Part shown: positions 43,069-51,477 of the stretch, in pieces
Layout: the number at the start of each line of letters is the position of its first letter
Numbering within the stretch: the stretch's first letter is position 1
From: Pseudoalteromonas sp. XI10
Lineage (GTDB): Bacteria; Pseudomonadota; Gammaproteobacteria; Enterobacterales; Alteromonadaceae
Length of the DNA: 64,000 nucleotides
Assembly: GCF_001469895.1 (NCBI RefSeq)
Contig: NZ_LOPY01000038.1
Span: forward strand, 62,001-126,000
Direction of reading: 5' to 3'
Made by a program: the position numbers and the translations under genes
The notes under the pieces: model-generated
What the model saw: only the letters and a program-made list of their open reading frames with translations
Databases searched by the model: none
What the model was told of the DNA's origin: nothing

Positions 43069-43848
43069 ATGATTGTAGATTCTCATTGCCATTTAGATCG
43101 TTTAGATTTTGAAAAACTAGACTTAGACTTAGACCAAGTACTCGATAATGCTCGCGCTAAAAAGGTTGAACACTTTTTATGTGTAAGTGTAACTTTAGAT
43201 CAATTCCCAAGTATGCTGGATAAAATTAAGAACTATCCAGATGTTTCTGCATCATGCGGTGTGCATCCACTCGATCAAAAAGACGCACTCGATAAGCAAA
43301 AGCTTATTTCACTTGCAAGCCACGACAAAGTGGTTGCTATTGGCGAAACGGGTCTTGATTACTATTACTCAAAAGACACCCATATTGTTCAGCAAGAGAG
43401 TTTTGTTGGGCATATCGACGTTGCTAATGAGCTAAATAAGCCGCTTATTATTCACACACGAGACGCTAGAGAAGACACTATTAACTTAATGCGCGCTCAC
43501 AATGCCGAGAATTGTGGTGGTGTATTGCATTGCTTTACAGAAAACTGGGAAATGGCCAAAAAAGCCATTGATATGGGCTTTTATATTTCGATTTCGGGCA
43601 TTGTTACGTTTAAAAATGCAGTAGAGTTAAAAGACGTTGTAAAGCAAATTCCGCTAGATCGCTTACTAATCGAAACAGATTCACCTTATTTAGCGCCTGT
43701 GCCATATCGTGGTAAAACAAATCAACCAGCCTATGTTGAAAATGTCGCTTACTACATTGCTGAATTAAAAGGGCTTACTTTTAACGAATTAGCTGAAGCA
43801 ACAACTAACAACTTTTATTCGTTGTTCAATCAGGCTAAAAGAGCGTAA
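43069..43848 (+). CDS. TatD-family metal-dependent hydrolase (YcfH)
   Basis: Metal-dependent nuclease-like enzyme of 259 residues. Metal ligands: SHCHLDRLDF at the start (HxH), GETGLDYYYSKD (Glu), the His of IIHTRDAREDT, and LIETDSPYLAP (Asp). Length and place after holB-pilZ match E. coli YcfH. The substrate is uncertain; TatD proteins show DNase or deacylase activities. It is followed 2 bp later by a phosphatase gene. Confidence 0.93.
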   Translation: MIVDSHCHLDRLDFEKLDLDLDQVLDNARAKKVEHFLCVSVTLDQFPSMLDKIKNYPDVSASCGVHPLDQKDALDKQKLISLASHDKVVAIGETGLDYYYSKDTHIVQQESFVGHIDVANELNKPLIIHTRDAREDTINLMRAHNAENCGGVLHCFTENWEMAKKAIDMGFYISISGIVTFKNAVELKDVVKQIPLDRLLIETDSPYLAPVPYRGKTNQPAYVENVAYYIAELKGLTFNELAEATTNNFYSLFNQAKRA

Positions 43849-43850
43849 TA

Positions 43851-45704
43851 GTGGACGGCGTATCGAACTTACCTCAGTTAGTTATGGGGCCAATGGTACG
43901 CCGAGCAGATGCAGGGCGAGTATGCTTTCAATTTGTAACCACTGAGCCTTGCCAATACCGAATTGAGTTTAAAGGTGTTGAAACATTCTCGAGCCTAGAG
44001 TCAATCCAGTTAGGGCAACAGCTTTACTTAAATTTCATTAATGTCATGCCAGTCAGTGGCCAGTTTGCAGTTGATTCACTGATCTACTATTCATTACATG
44101 ATGAAGAAAAAAGCCTTGATTTGTCGTCTTATTGCTATGAACGTGCAGAATCTCCGGCATTTGTGATCCCAAATCGACTCGATAGAATTCTGCATGGTTC
44201 GTGTCGTAACCCTCATCATCCTGCAAAAGACAGCCTTGTTGCTGCAGATAATTGGCAAAATGATCAGCGCCAATCGCTTAATGCAGGCGCTGATTTATTA
44301 TTGTTATCTGGCGACCAAATATATGCTGATGATGTCGCAGGGCCAATGCTGCTTGCGATTGAAAAAGTGATTAGCCTATTTGGTGTGTTTCAAGAGCCAG
44401 CGCTTGATTTAGATTTGCCAGAAGAATATGAGCAGCAACTTTATCAGCGCCATTTACACTTACCTAAAGTACCTTGGCAGAAACGGAGCAAATTTGGTGT
44501 TGGTTATTGGCTCAAAAAAGATGAGCCACACTTCTCAAGTTTAAAAGCTGAAAACCACTTAATTCATTTTCAAGAATTTATAGCGCTTTATTTATTAAAC
44601 TTCAGCGCTGTTACTTGGCAGCTAATTGAGTTTGAATCAATTGAATGCCCTGCATTAGCCCCTAAATACGCTAACTTATTTAAACTTGAAAAAGACGCAC
44701 TGGTTGGCTTTGCAAAGGGTCTTCAAAGCGTTGAAAGGTTATTTGCCAATGTGTCGACATTAATGATGTTTGACGATCATGATGTCACCGATGATTGGAA
44801 CTTAACCGCAGGCTGGGAGCAAGCTATTTATCAGCACCCAGCTAGCCGTCGTATTGTAAATAATGGCTTAATTAGTTATTGGTTAATGCAGGGGATTGGT
44901 AATGATGCAGGTGATAACTCACTGTCTTTATTACCCAGCTTTAAACAAAGCCTGCAGCAACAGAGCTGGCATTTTAAAGACTTTGATAAGCTAATACTCA
45001 ATTTTAACCATTGGCATTACGAGCTTAATACCATCCCCAAAGTTGTGGTGCTCGATACCCGAACCCACCGCTGGCGCAATGAACAAAACTTCAATGAACC
45101 ATCAGGTTTACTTGATTGGGAAAGGCTCACTGAATTAGAAGAAAGCTTATTGTCTCACGATAAAGTGATTATCGTATCTCCAGCTCCTGTGTTTGGTGTT
45201 AAATCGATTGAAGCAATCCAAGCGATTTTTAATTTTTGCGGGCAACCCTTGTTGGTTGATGTTGAAAACTGGATGGCCCATGAAGGTTCTGCTAAAAAGC
45301 TGCTAGATACCTTTCGCCGTGAAGATACGCCAAAAGAAACCTTGATCCTCTCTGGTGATGTTCATTATTCATTTTGTTTTTCAGTGCAAAAGCGCTTTGG
45401 TAAACATAAAAACCGAATTTGGCAGTTGACTGCTAGTGGTATTAAAAATGAGTTCCCACGCAAACTTATTAATGTACTCGATAAGCTCGACTCAATTTTA
45501 TATGCGCCAAAAAGCCCACTTAACTTTTTCACTAAGCGTTGGCAGATGGAAGTTGATAAACACCAAACCATAGGCGAAGGACAAAAGTATTTGGTCAGTA
45601 ATGCGGCTATCAGCTTAATTGAGCTCAATGATGGTTTGCTTGCTAAATATGAACTTATTCACGCTGATAACCAAATAACTGAATTTGATTTAAACGATAA
45701 TTAA
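43851..45704 (+). CDS. Alkaline phosphatase D-like metallophosphatase
   Basis: Protein of 617 residues in the PhoD-like group. Metal-binding motifs: LLSGDQIYADDVAGPMLL, MMFDDHDVTDDWNL, and ILSGDVHYSFCFSVQ. There is no signal peptide, so it is probably cytoplasmic, unlike classic Tat-exported PhoD. GTG start, 2 bp after tatD, so likely cotranscribed with the holB operon. Its stop overlaps that of the convergent deacetylase gene by 4 bp. Substrate unknown. Confidence 0.85.
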   Translation: MDGVSNLPQLVMGPMVRRADAGRVCFQFVTTEPCQYRIEFKGVETFSSLESIQLGQQLYLNFINVMPVSGQFAVDSLIYYSLHDEEKSLDLSSYCYERAESPAFVIPNRLDRILHGSCRNPHHPAKDSLVAADNWQNDQRQSLNAGADLLLLSGDQIYADDVAGPMLLAIEKVISLFGVFQEPALDLDLPEEYEQQLYQRHLHLPKVPWQKRSKFGVGYWLKKDEPHFSSLKAENHLIHFQEFIALYLLNFSAVTWQLIEFESIECPALAPKYANLFKLEKDALVGFAKGLQSVERLFANVSTLMMFDDHDVTDDWNLTAGWEQAIYQHPASRRIVNNGLISYWLMQGIGNDAGDNSLSLLPSFKQSLQQQSWHFKDFDKLILNFNHWHYELNTIPKVVVLDTRTHRWRNEQNFNEPSGLLDWERLTELEESLLSHDKVIIVSPAPVFGVKSIEAIQAIFNFCGQPLLVDVENWMAHEGSAKKLLDTFRREDTPKETLILSGDVHYSFCFSVQKRFGKHKNRIWQLTASGIKNEFPRKLINVLDKLDSILYAPKSPLNFFTKRWQMEVDKHQTIGEGQKYLVSNAAISLIELNDGLLAKYELIHADNQITEFDLNDN

Positions 45705-46516
45705 TCGATTGCTTTGCGATTCGCCTCAACGTAGTCAGCAACATTACTTACTGTATCTAACCAAAACCCATTTTTAGGATCTTGTAGATAAACTATGAGC
45801 TGCTCAAGGGCGTCGGTGCCGGTAGTGTACTGATCTCGTTTGCCAATATCGTGGCCTGCCAGAATGATCCAACTATTGTTAGTTCGGTGCTGCTCTATGG
45901 ATTTTTTGATCTCTTCGAAAGTAAGCCCATCAATGGGTAAGCTAGTTAACTGCGAAAAGTCTGTAAAGTTAGGGTTATTCGCCGTTTCGTCTAGCCAAGT
46001 TCGACCTGTTTTAAAGTGCTTGGCGATTAAAGGCACATAGCTTTTAGTATTTGCACCACGGCCAACAAAGGTGTTTCCGCAAGGGTAGGCAAAAGCGGTT
46101 GGTGTCACGTTGAGTGTGGCTTTTATATAGTCTTGCCCCTTTAAGATATCTTGCTCCATTTCTTTTAACGTAAATTGTTCAAGCGACACCCCAAGTTTAC
46201 GAAGCCATTCAAAGTTGCCGGTACACAAGTGGCTTGCCGTATGATTAGCAATTTCGTGACCTGTTTTTACAGCCATTTGCCACTTTTCAACACGTTCTTT
46301 TACGTTAAAAGGGGATACATAAAATGTCGCTTTTATTTGGTATTTGTTTAAAAGCGCTAAACCGGTATCAACTTGGCTATGTCTTGCATCATCAAAAGTG
46401 ATACTGACAGCATTTTTAGCCTTATTAGGGTAGTCAAAGCCTAGGTAGTCATTGCTTTTTGCCAGAGTTTGGCAGCTTATTAAAAATGGTAGTACGACGC
46501 ACAAGGGTTTAAGCAT
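45701..46516 (-). CDS. Exported polysaccharide deacetylase
   Basis: NodB-type deacetylase of 271 residues. Motifs: KNAVSITFDDARHSQVDTGL (metal Asp), HEIANHTASHLCTGNFEWLR (metal His, HxxSH-like), and TAFAYPCGNTF. A signal peptide ends with LISCQTLA, which could be a lipoprotein lipobox (Cys15) or a type I site. I chose the ATG at 46516 with AAAGGA 6 nt upstream rather than a TTG two codons earlier. Acts on acetylated glycan in the envelope; substrate unknown. No neighbour points to a pathway. Confidence 0.88.
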   Translation of the reverse strand: MLKPLCVVLPFLISCQTLAKSNDYLGFDYPNKAKNAVSITFDDARHSQVDTGLALLNKYQIKATFYVSPFNVKERVEKWQMAVKTGHEIANHTASHLCTGNFEWLRKLGVSLEQFTLKEMEQDILKGQDYIKATLNVTPTAFAYPCGNTFVGRGANTKSYVPLIAKHFKTGRTWLDETANNPNFTDFSQLTSLPIDGLTFEEIKKSIEQHRTNNSWIILAGHDIGKRDQYTTGTDALEQLIVYLQDPKNGFWLDTVSNVADYVEANRKAID

Positions 46517-46586
46517 AATCAATCCTTTATCATTGTTTTTACAATGAAATCAAAAAGGCTAATGCTTTGCTATGCGACTTTTGAAT

Positions 46587-46623
46587 AAAAAAACGCCCAG
46601 AACGAATCCGCATTGTTCTGGGC
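46587..46623 (-). terminator. Terminator of rsmF
   Basis: GCCCAGAAC and GTTCTGGGC pair with an 11-nt loop; on the minus strand a run of seven T follows. It is about 200 bp downstream of rsmF. The remaining spacer (46624-46827) holds nothing else I can support. Confidence 0.7.
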
Positions 46624-46827
46624 TTAGGGGGTGGCTCGTGTGAGCCTGCGCTAACTATAAAAAAACACCTTCTAAATTCAGTAGGGAGAAGTAGAAAGTA
46701 CTTTTAAGTGTAGTTAATCAGCAGGAAATTGCACGGTAAATGTACAAATTTTATACTAGTTTAAAATCAGTCTGTTACAGCTTTTTACCTAAATCAGTGC
46801 CTTGTTTATACAGTCTTTATGCGCAAC

Positions 46828-48267
46828 TTATACCCAAGTTATCAACTGGGTATTTTGGACTAAATCGCGAGGTAAAGAGTTCTTAATTTTGTTCTTTTGC
46901 CACTTACCTAGGCCTACCGGACAACCACATAACATTAAAACTACTTCACCATTATCTTGCGTTGGTTTTTCGAGTCGAATATCTTTACCGTTAAAGTAAT
47001 CGTTTGCTTGGCAAGCAGACATCTCAAAGGTATTTTTATCACAATATTGGCCAAAGACAGTGGCAAACTCGTGAGTTAAGCGAACACCACCTTTGTGGAT
47101 CACACCAAGTTGAATACCTAAACGTGAGTATTTAATTTTATCTTGCAGTTCATCAAAGCCATCTGGAAACAACCAAAGCTCTTTATCACGCTGCATTAAC
47201 GTGCCTTTGAGTGATTTTAGACCGAACTGTTTTTTAATTGTTTGCATAAACGCTTGGCTTTGCTTTTTATCAAACTCAGCAAACGGAAATGCGCCTTTTT
47301 TAACTTTTTGATTAGGGTTATCGCTTGACGCTATTTTTTTAAATTTAGCGATGAAGAAACCTTCACTGTCGTAAGTTTGCGGCCAAACATGCAAATAACC
47401 TTCGCTGGTTGTCGCTTTGTCTGCACCATCAAAAAGGCTATCGAGCGATTGTACTTCGATGCAATCAGGGAACTCTGCTAATAGATACTCACACACTTGT
47501 TGGTTTTCAAGAGGTGTTAAAGTACAGGTCGAGTAGACTAATGTACCACCTGGTTTTAAGGCATAAAAGGCACTTTTAATAAGGGCTTTTTGCACAGCAG
47601 CAATATCAATATTAGATTCGATTGACCAATTCTTTAGGGCGTCTGCATCTTTACGAACCGTGCCTTCACCTGAACACGGGGCGTCAAGCAAAATACTATC
47701 GAAACACTCATACATGTAATCCCCAAAGATCACACCGTCAAAATGTGATAATGCACAATTACCTACGCCCATACGTTTGAGGGTTGCTGCTAATACTTTT
47801 AAGCGTGACGATGACAACTCATTGGCTACTAACACACCGCTATTATCCATCATTGCGGCGATTTGTGATGTTTTTGAACCTGGAGCCGATGCCATATCAA
47901 GTACTGCATCGCTTTGCTTAACTTCGGCTCTCAGTGCAACCGGCGGTAACATTGAGCTGGCTTCTTGCACATACATAGCACCACTTAAGTGTAAATCGGT
48001 ATTACCGATGGCAAGGGCCGCTTCTTCGTCGGTTGGGCGTGTTAGCCAGAATCCTTCTTCGCACCATGGAATTGCTGTTAATTGCCATCCTTTTTTGGCG
48101 CATTGACGCTGAAATTCTGCGACTGACATTTTTAATGTATTCACGCGAACAGATCGTCTTAGTGGGCGGCGACAGGCTGCAATAAAGTCGTCTAATGATA
48201 AATGTTCAGGAAGGTAGCTTTTTACATCATCAATAAATGAGTCAGGAATATATGTATTAGCGTCCAC
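46828..48267 (-). CDS. rsmF: 16S rRNA m5C1407 methyltransferase RsmF
   Basis: SAM-dependent rRNA methyltransferase of 479 residues (E. coli RsmF 479). SAM motif [20 protein letters not shown]; the two catalytic Cys regions are [15 protein letters not shown] and [18 protein letters not shown]; the C-terminal PUA-like part has [20 protein letters not shown]. The start is GTG at 48267; no in-frame ATG lies nearby and GAGAG is 7 nt upstream. Monocistronic, divergent from the prp regulator. Confidence 0.95.
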   Translation of the reverse strand: MDANTYIPDSFIDDVKSYLPEHLSLDDFIAACRRPLRRSVRVNTLKMSVAEFQRQCAKKGWQLTAIPWCEEGFWLTRPTDEEAALAIGNTDLHLSGAMYVQEASSMLPPVALRAEVKQSDAVLDMASAPGSKTSQIAAMMDNSGVLVANELSSSRLKVLAATLKRMGVGNCALSHFDGVIFGDYMYECFDSILLDAPCSGEGTVRKDADALKNWSIESNIDIAAVQKALIKSAFYALKPGGTLVYSTCTLTPLENQQVCEYLLAEFPDCIEVQSLDSLFDGADKATTSEGYLHVWPQTYDSEGFFIAKFKKIASSDNPNQKVKKGAFPFAEFDKKQSQAFMQTIKKQFGLKSLKGTLMQRDKELWLFPDGFDELQDKIKYSRLGIQLGVIHKGGVRLTHEFATVFGQYCDKNTFEMSACQANDYFNGKDIRLEKPTQDNGEVVLMLCGCPVGLGKWQKNKIKNSLPRDLVQNTQLITWV

Positions 48268-48547
48268 TAAATGGCTCTCACATCACGTAATAATAGCTGG
48301 ATCATACCATTTATAGCGCTATCAGGGGATATTTTTAGCTTTTTAACAGTGAGATTGATGTGTCGACATATTGCCAATATAAATGTTCTTTATAGCCATT
48401 ATTTTTGAGAAATATCAATTTATGTCGACATTTTGCTGGTTTTTTAGCCTGTTTTTCCGATCTCAAGGTTGACACTTGCAATGATAGGGCGCATAGTGAA
48501 CTTACAAATTGTCGACAATCTTAATTTAGTACTTTGATAGACCTATT
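48268..48547 (+). promoter_or_regulatory. prp promoter with TGTCGACA operators
   Basis: TGTCGACA at 48361-48368 and 48423-48430, and the 12-bp palindrome ATTGTCGACAAT at 48508-48519, precede the GntR gene; a fourth TGTCGACA lies inside it at 48616-48623. TTGACA (48469) and CATAGT (48492) with 17 bp between form a candidate promoter, so the third operator sits at the transcription start. The palindrome type fits a FadR-class GntR repressor. The rsmF start is at the left edge. Confidence 0.75.
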
Positions 48548-49249
48548 ATGACAGAGCAAAAAGCCAACGATAACTACAACGATATCACGATAACAACAGC
48601 ATCAGACCAAGTGTTTGTCGACATGCGTCGTGAAATTGTCCAAGGCACCATCGAGCAGGGCAGCAAAATTTCTGAGCCAGAACTTGCTAAACGCTATGGT
48701 GTAAGCCGTGCCACCTTACGTGAGGCGCTAAATCGTTTAGAGAGCTGTTATTTGGTAGAGCGTAAAGCAAATGTTGGTTGCCGTGTTGTTGCACTAACAG
48801 CCGAGCGTTTAATCGAAGTCTATCAGGTTCGTAGTGCCTTAGAAGGGTTGGCTTGTCGGTTAGCTGCCGACAACATGGAACCTGAAGAAGTGCAGGGTTT
48901 AAAACAGTTATTGAACCAGCATTTACAAACACAGCGTGTAAAAGAAGGTGAATCATACTACCAAGAAGCGGGCGACCTTGATTTTCACTATCGCATTATT
49001 AAAGGGTCGAAAAACGCACACTTAATTCATCTTTTATGTAATGAGTTGTACCAGTTAATTCGAATGTACCGTGTACAAATGGGGATGGTTGGGCCACGTG
49101 TATCAAAAGCGTTTGATGAACACTTGGCTATTATTAATGCCATTGAAAACCATGACGGTGAATTAGCCGAAATGCTTATGAAGCGCCATATCAGTGCGTC
49201 TCAGGCAAATATTCAGACTAAGTTTGACTTACTCGCAGCAAAAAATTAG
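48548..49249 (+). CDS. GntR-family regulator of the methylcitrate cycle
   Basis: Protein of 233 residues: FadR-subgroup GntR regulator. The winged helix includes ISEPELAKRYGVSRATLREA and LNRLESCYLVERKANVGCRV; the C-terminal FCD domain has LIEVYQVRSALEGLACRLAA and metal-type His residues (LDFHYRIIKGSKNAHLI; MLMKRHISAS). It is the first gene before prpB, and several TGTCGACA palindromes flank its start, so autoregulation and control of prpBC-acnD-prpF are likely. The effector is probably 2-methylcitrate or a related acid (inferred from family). Confidence 0.92.
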   Translation: MTEQKANDNYNDITITTASDQVFVDMRREIVQGTIEQGSKISEPELAKRYGVSRATLREALNRLESCYLVERKANVGCRVVALTAERLIEVYQVRSALEGLACRLAADNMEPEEVQGLKQLLNQHLQTQRVKEGESYYQEAGDLDFHYRIIKGSKNAHLIHLLCNELYQLIRMYRVQMGMVGPRVSKAFDEHLAIINAIENHDGELAEMLMKRHISASQANIQTKFDLLAAKN

Positions 49250-49336
49250 TAGCGCCTTAGTTAAACAGTCACAATTTAGATTTAAAAAATAGAGTTAGCC
49301 AAAGAGCTAAAACCGTTCAAAGATAGGAGTTATCCA

Positions 49337-50212
49337 ATGTCAGCAGGATTAAAATTCAAACAGGCAATTGCCAACAACAAGCCATTGCAAGTGGTTGGCA
49401 CCGTCAACGCGTACTGCGCAATGATGGCAGAAAAAACAGGACACCAAGCACTTTACCTCTCAGGTGCGGGTGTTGCTAACGCATCATATGGCATGCCAGA
49501 TTTAGGTATGACTAGCCTTGATAACGTACTTGAAGATATTCGTCGAATCACCAGCGCTACCGACTTACCGCTTCTTGTTGATGCTGACACAGGTTGGGGC
49601 GGTGCATTTAATATTGCTCGTACCGTTAAAGAAATGACCAAAGCAGGTGCTGCGGGCTTTCATATTGAAGACCAAGTAGCACAAAAACGTTGTGGTCACC
49701 GTCCTAATAAAGAGATCGTGTCTAAAGATGAAATGGTTGACCGTATTAAAGCTGCGGTTGATGCCAAAACAGACAGTGATTTTTACATTATGGCGCGTAC
49801 TGATGCATTCCAAAAAGAAGGCTTAAATGCCGCGATTGACCGCGCAGCAGCGTGTGTTGAAGCAGGTGCTGACGCCATCTTCGCAGAAGCGGTACATGAT
49901 TTAGCGGATTACCAAGCGTTTGCTAAAGCGTTAAATGTACCAATTCTTGCGAATATCACTGAATTTGGTCAAACGCCACTTTATACAAAAGAGCAATTGA
50001 GCGAAGTGGGTGTTGAAATTGTACTTTATCCACTTAGTGCATTTAGAGCGATGAACAAAGCAGCACTTAATGTGTATTCGTCTATTCTTAGCGAAGGCTC
50101 GCAACAAAGCCAAGTAGACAATATGCAAACACGTGCGGAATTATATGAGTTTTTAGACTATCACTCATATGAAAACACACTCGATAACCTTTTCTCAGCT
50201 AAAAAATCATAA
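49337..50212 (+). CDS. prpB: 2-methylisocitrate lyase PrpB
   Basis: Splits 2-methylisocitrate into pyruvate and succinate; 291 residues. Markers: [40 protein letters not shown] (metal Asp), [20 protein letters not shown] with the catalytic Cys in KRCGH, and [22 protein letters not shown] precedes the ATG. First structural gene of the propionate cluster; prpC follows after 24 bp. Confidence 0.97.
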   Translation: MSAGLKFKQAIANNKPLQVVGTVNAYCAMMAEKTGHQALYLSGAGVANASYGMPDLGMTSLDNVLEDIRRITSATDLPLLVDADTGWGGAFNIARTVKEMTKAGAAGFHIEDQVAQKRCGHRPNKEIVSKDEMVDRIKAAVDAKTDSDFYIMARTDAFQKEGLNAAIDRAAACVEAGADAIFAEAVHDLADYQAFAKALNVPILANITEFGQTPLYTKEQLSEVGVEIVLYPLSAFRAMNKAALNVYSSILSEGSQQSQVDNMQTRAELYEFLDYHSYENTLDNLFSAKKS

Positions 50213-50236
50213 CGACAACATATAAGGAGAACACTC

Positions 50237-51361
50237 ATGGTAGATAAAGCATTAGGCGGCGCAGGTTTACGTGGTCAAGTAGCAGGTGAAACAGCACTGT
50301 GTACAGTAGGTCAATCAGGTTCAGGTTTAACTTATTGTGGTTATGATATTAGTGAATTAGCAGATAAAGCGCAGTTTGAAGAAGTGTCTTTTTTACTGTC
50401 GCGCGGTGAATTACCAACAGAGTCTGAGCTGACTGAATATAAAGCAAAGCTAAAATCACTACGTGGTTTACCAGACGCACTAAAAACAGTGCTTGAGAAC
50501 ATTCCTAAAGACGCGCATCCAATGGATGTAATGCGTACTGGTTGTTCAATGCTAGGTAACCTAGAAATGGAGCAAGATTTCTCAGAAGCGAATGATGCGA
50601 TTGACCGCCTAGTTGCGGTATTCCCAAGCATTATTTGTTACTGGTATCGTTTTAGCCATGACGGCGTTCGTATTGAAACTGAAACAGATGATGATTCGGT
50701 AGGTGCACATTTCTTACGTTTATTACATGACGAAGCACCATCAGCACTGTTTGAGCAAGTAATGAATGTGTCTTTAATTCTTTATGCAGAGCATGAGTTT
50801 AATGCATCAACATTCACTGCGCGTGTGTGCGCATCAACATTGTCTGATATTCACTCTTGTGTAACGGGTGCTATTGGTAGCTTACGTGGCCCATTGCATG
50901 GTGGTGCTAACGAAGCGGCTATGGATATGATTGAAGGCTTTACAAGTGCAGACCAAGCTGAAGATGCGCTGATGGGTATGCTTGAGCGTAAAGACAAGAT
51001 CATGGGCTTTGGTCACGCCATTTACCGTGAATCAGATCCACGTAACGTGATCATCAAAAAATGGTCAGAAAAACTGGCTGCAGAAGTGGGTGATGATGTG
51101 CTTTATCCTGTGTCTGTTCGCTGTGAAGAAGTTATGTGGCGTGAAAAGAAACTATTCTGTAATGCTGATTTCTTCCATGCATCTGCGTATCACTTCATGG
51201 GTATCCCAACTAAGTTATTCACGCCAATTTTCGTGATGAGCCGTGTAACAGGTTGGACAGCGCACGTGAAAGAGCAACGTGCTAATAACCGTATTATTCG
51301 CCCAAGTGCAGATTATACGGGCCCAGAAGCGCGTAGCTATACGCCAATTTCTGAGCGTTAA
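50237..51361 (+). CDS. prpC: 2-methylcitrate synthase PrpC
   Basis: Condenses propionyl-CoA with oxaloacetate; 374 residues. Citrate-synthase motifs: SGLTYCGYDISELADKAQFE, GSLRGPLHGGANEAAMDMIE (His), KIMGFGHAIYRESDPRNVII (His), and a C-terminal RVTGWTAHVKEQRANNRIIR. AAGGAG precedes the ATG. Its place between prpB and acnD favours methylcitrate synthase over citrate synthase. Confidence 0.96.
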   Translation: MVDKALGGAGLRGQVAGETALCTVGQSGSGLTYCGYDISELADKAQFEEVSFLLSRGELPTESELTEYKAKLKSLRGLPDALKTVLENIPKDAHPMDVMRTGCSMLGNLEMEQDFSEANDAIDRLVAVFPSIICYWYRFSHDGVRIETETDDDSVGAHFLRLLHDEAPSALFEQVMNVSLILYAEHEFNASTFTARVCASTLSDIHSCVTGAIGSLRGPLHGGANEAAMDMIEGFTSADQAEDALMGMLERKDKIMGFGHAIYRESDPRNVIIKKWSEKLAAEVGDDVLYPVSVRCEEVMWREKKLFCNADFFHASAYHFMGIPTKLFTPIFVMSRVTGWTAHVKEQRANNRIIRPSADYTGPEARSYTPISER

Positions 51362-51477
51362 TTGTAATTAAATCAGTGAGAGGGGTAGCTTGGCTGCCCC
51401 TTTATGAAGGGGTGAAATAAATACAAAAACAATCAGCCCACCTTTGTTCACCGTCACCAAGTACAAGTAGAATCATC

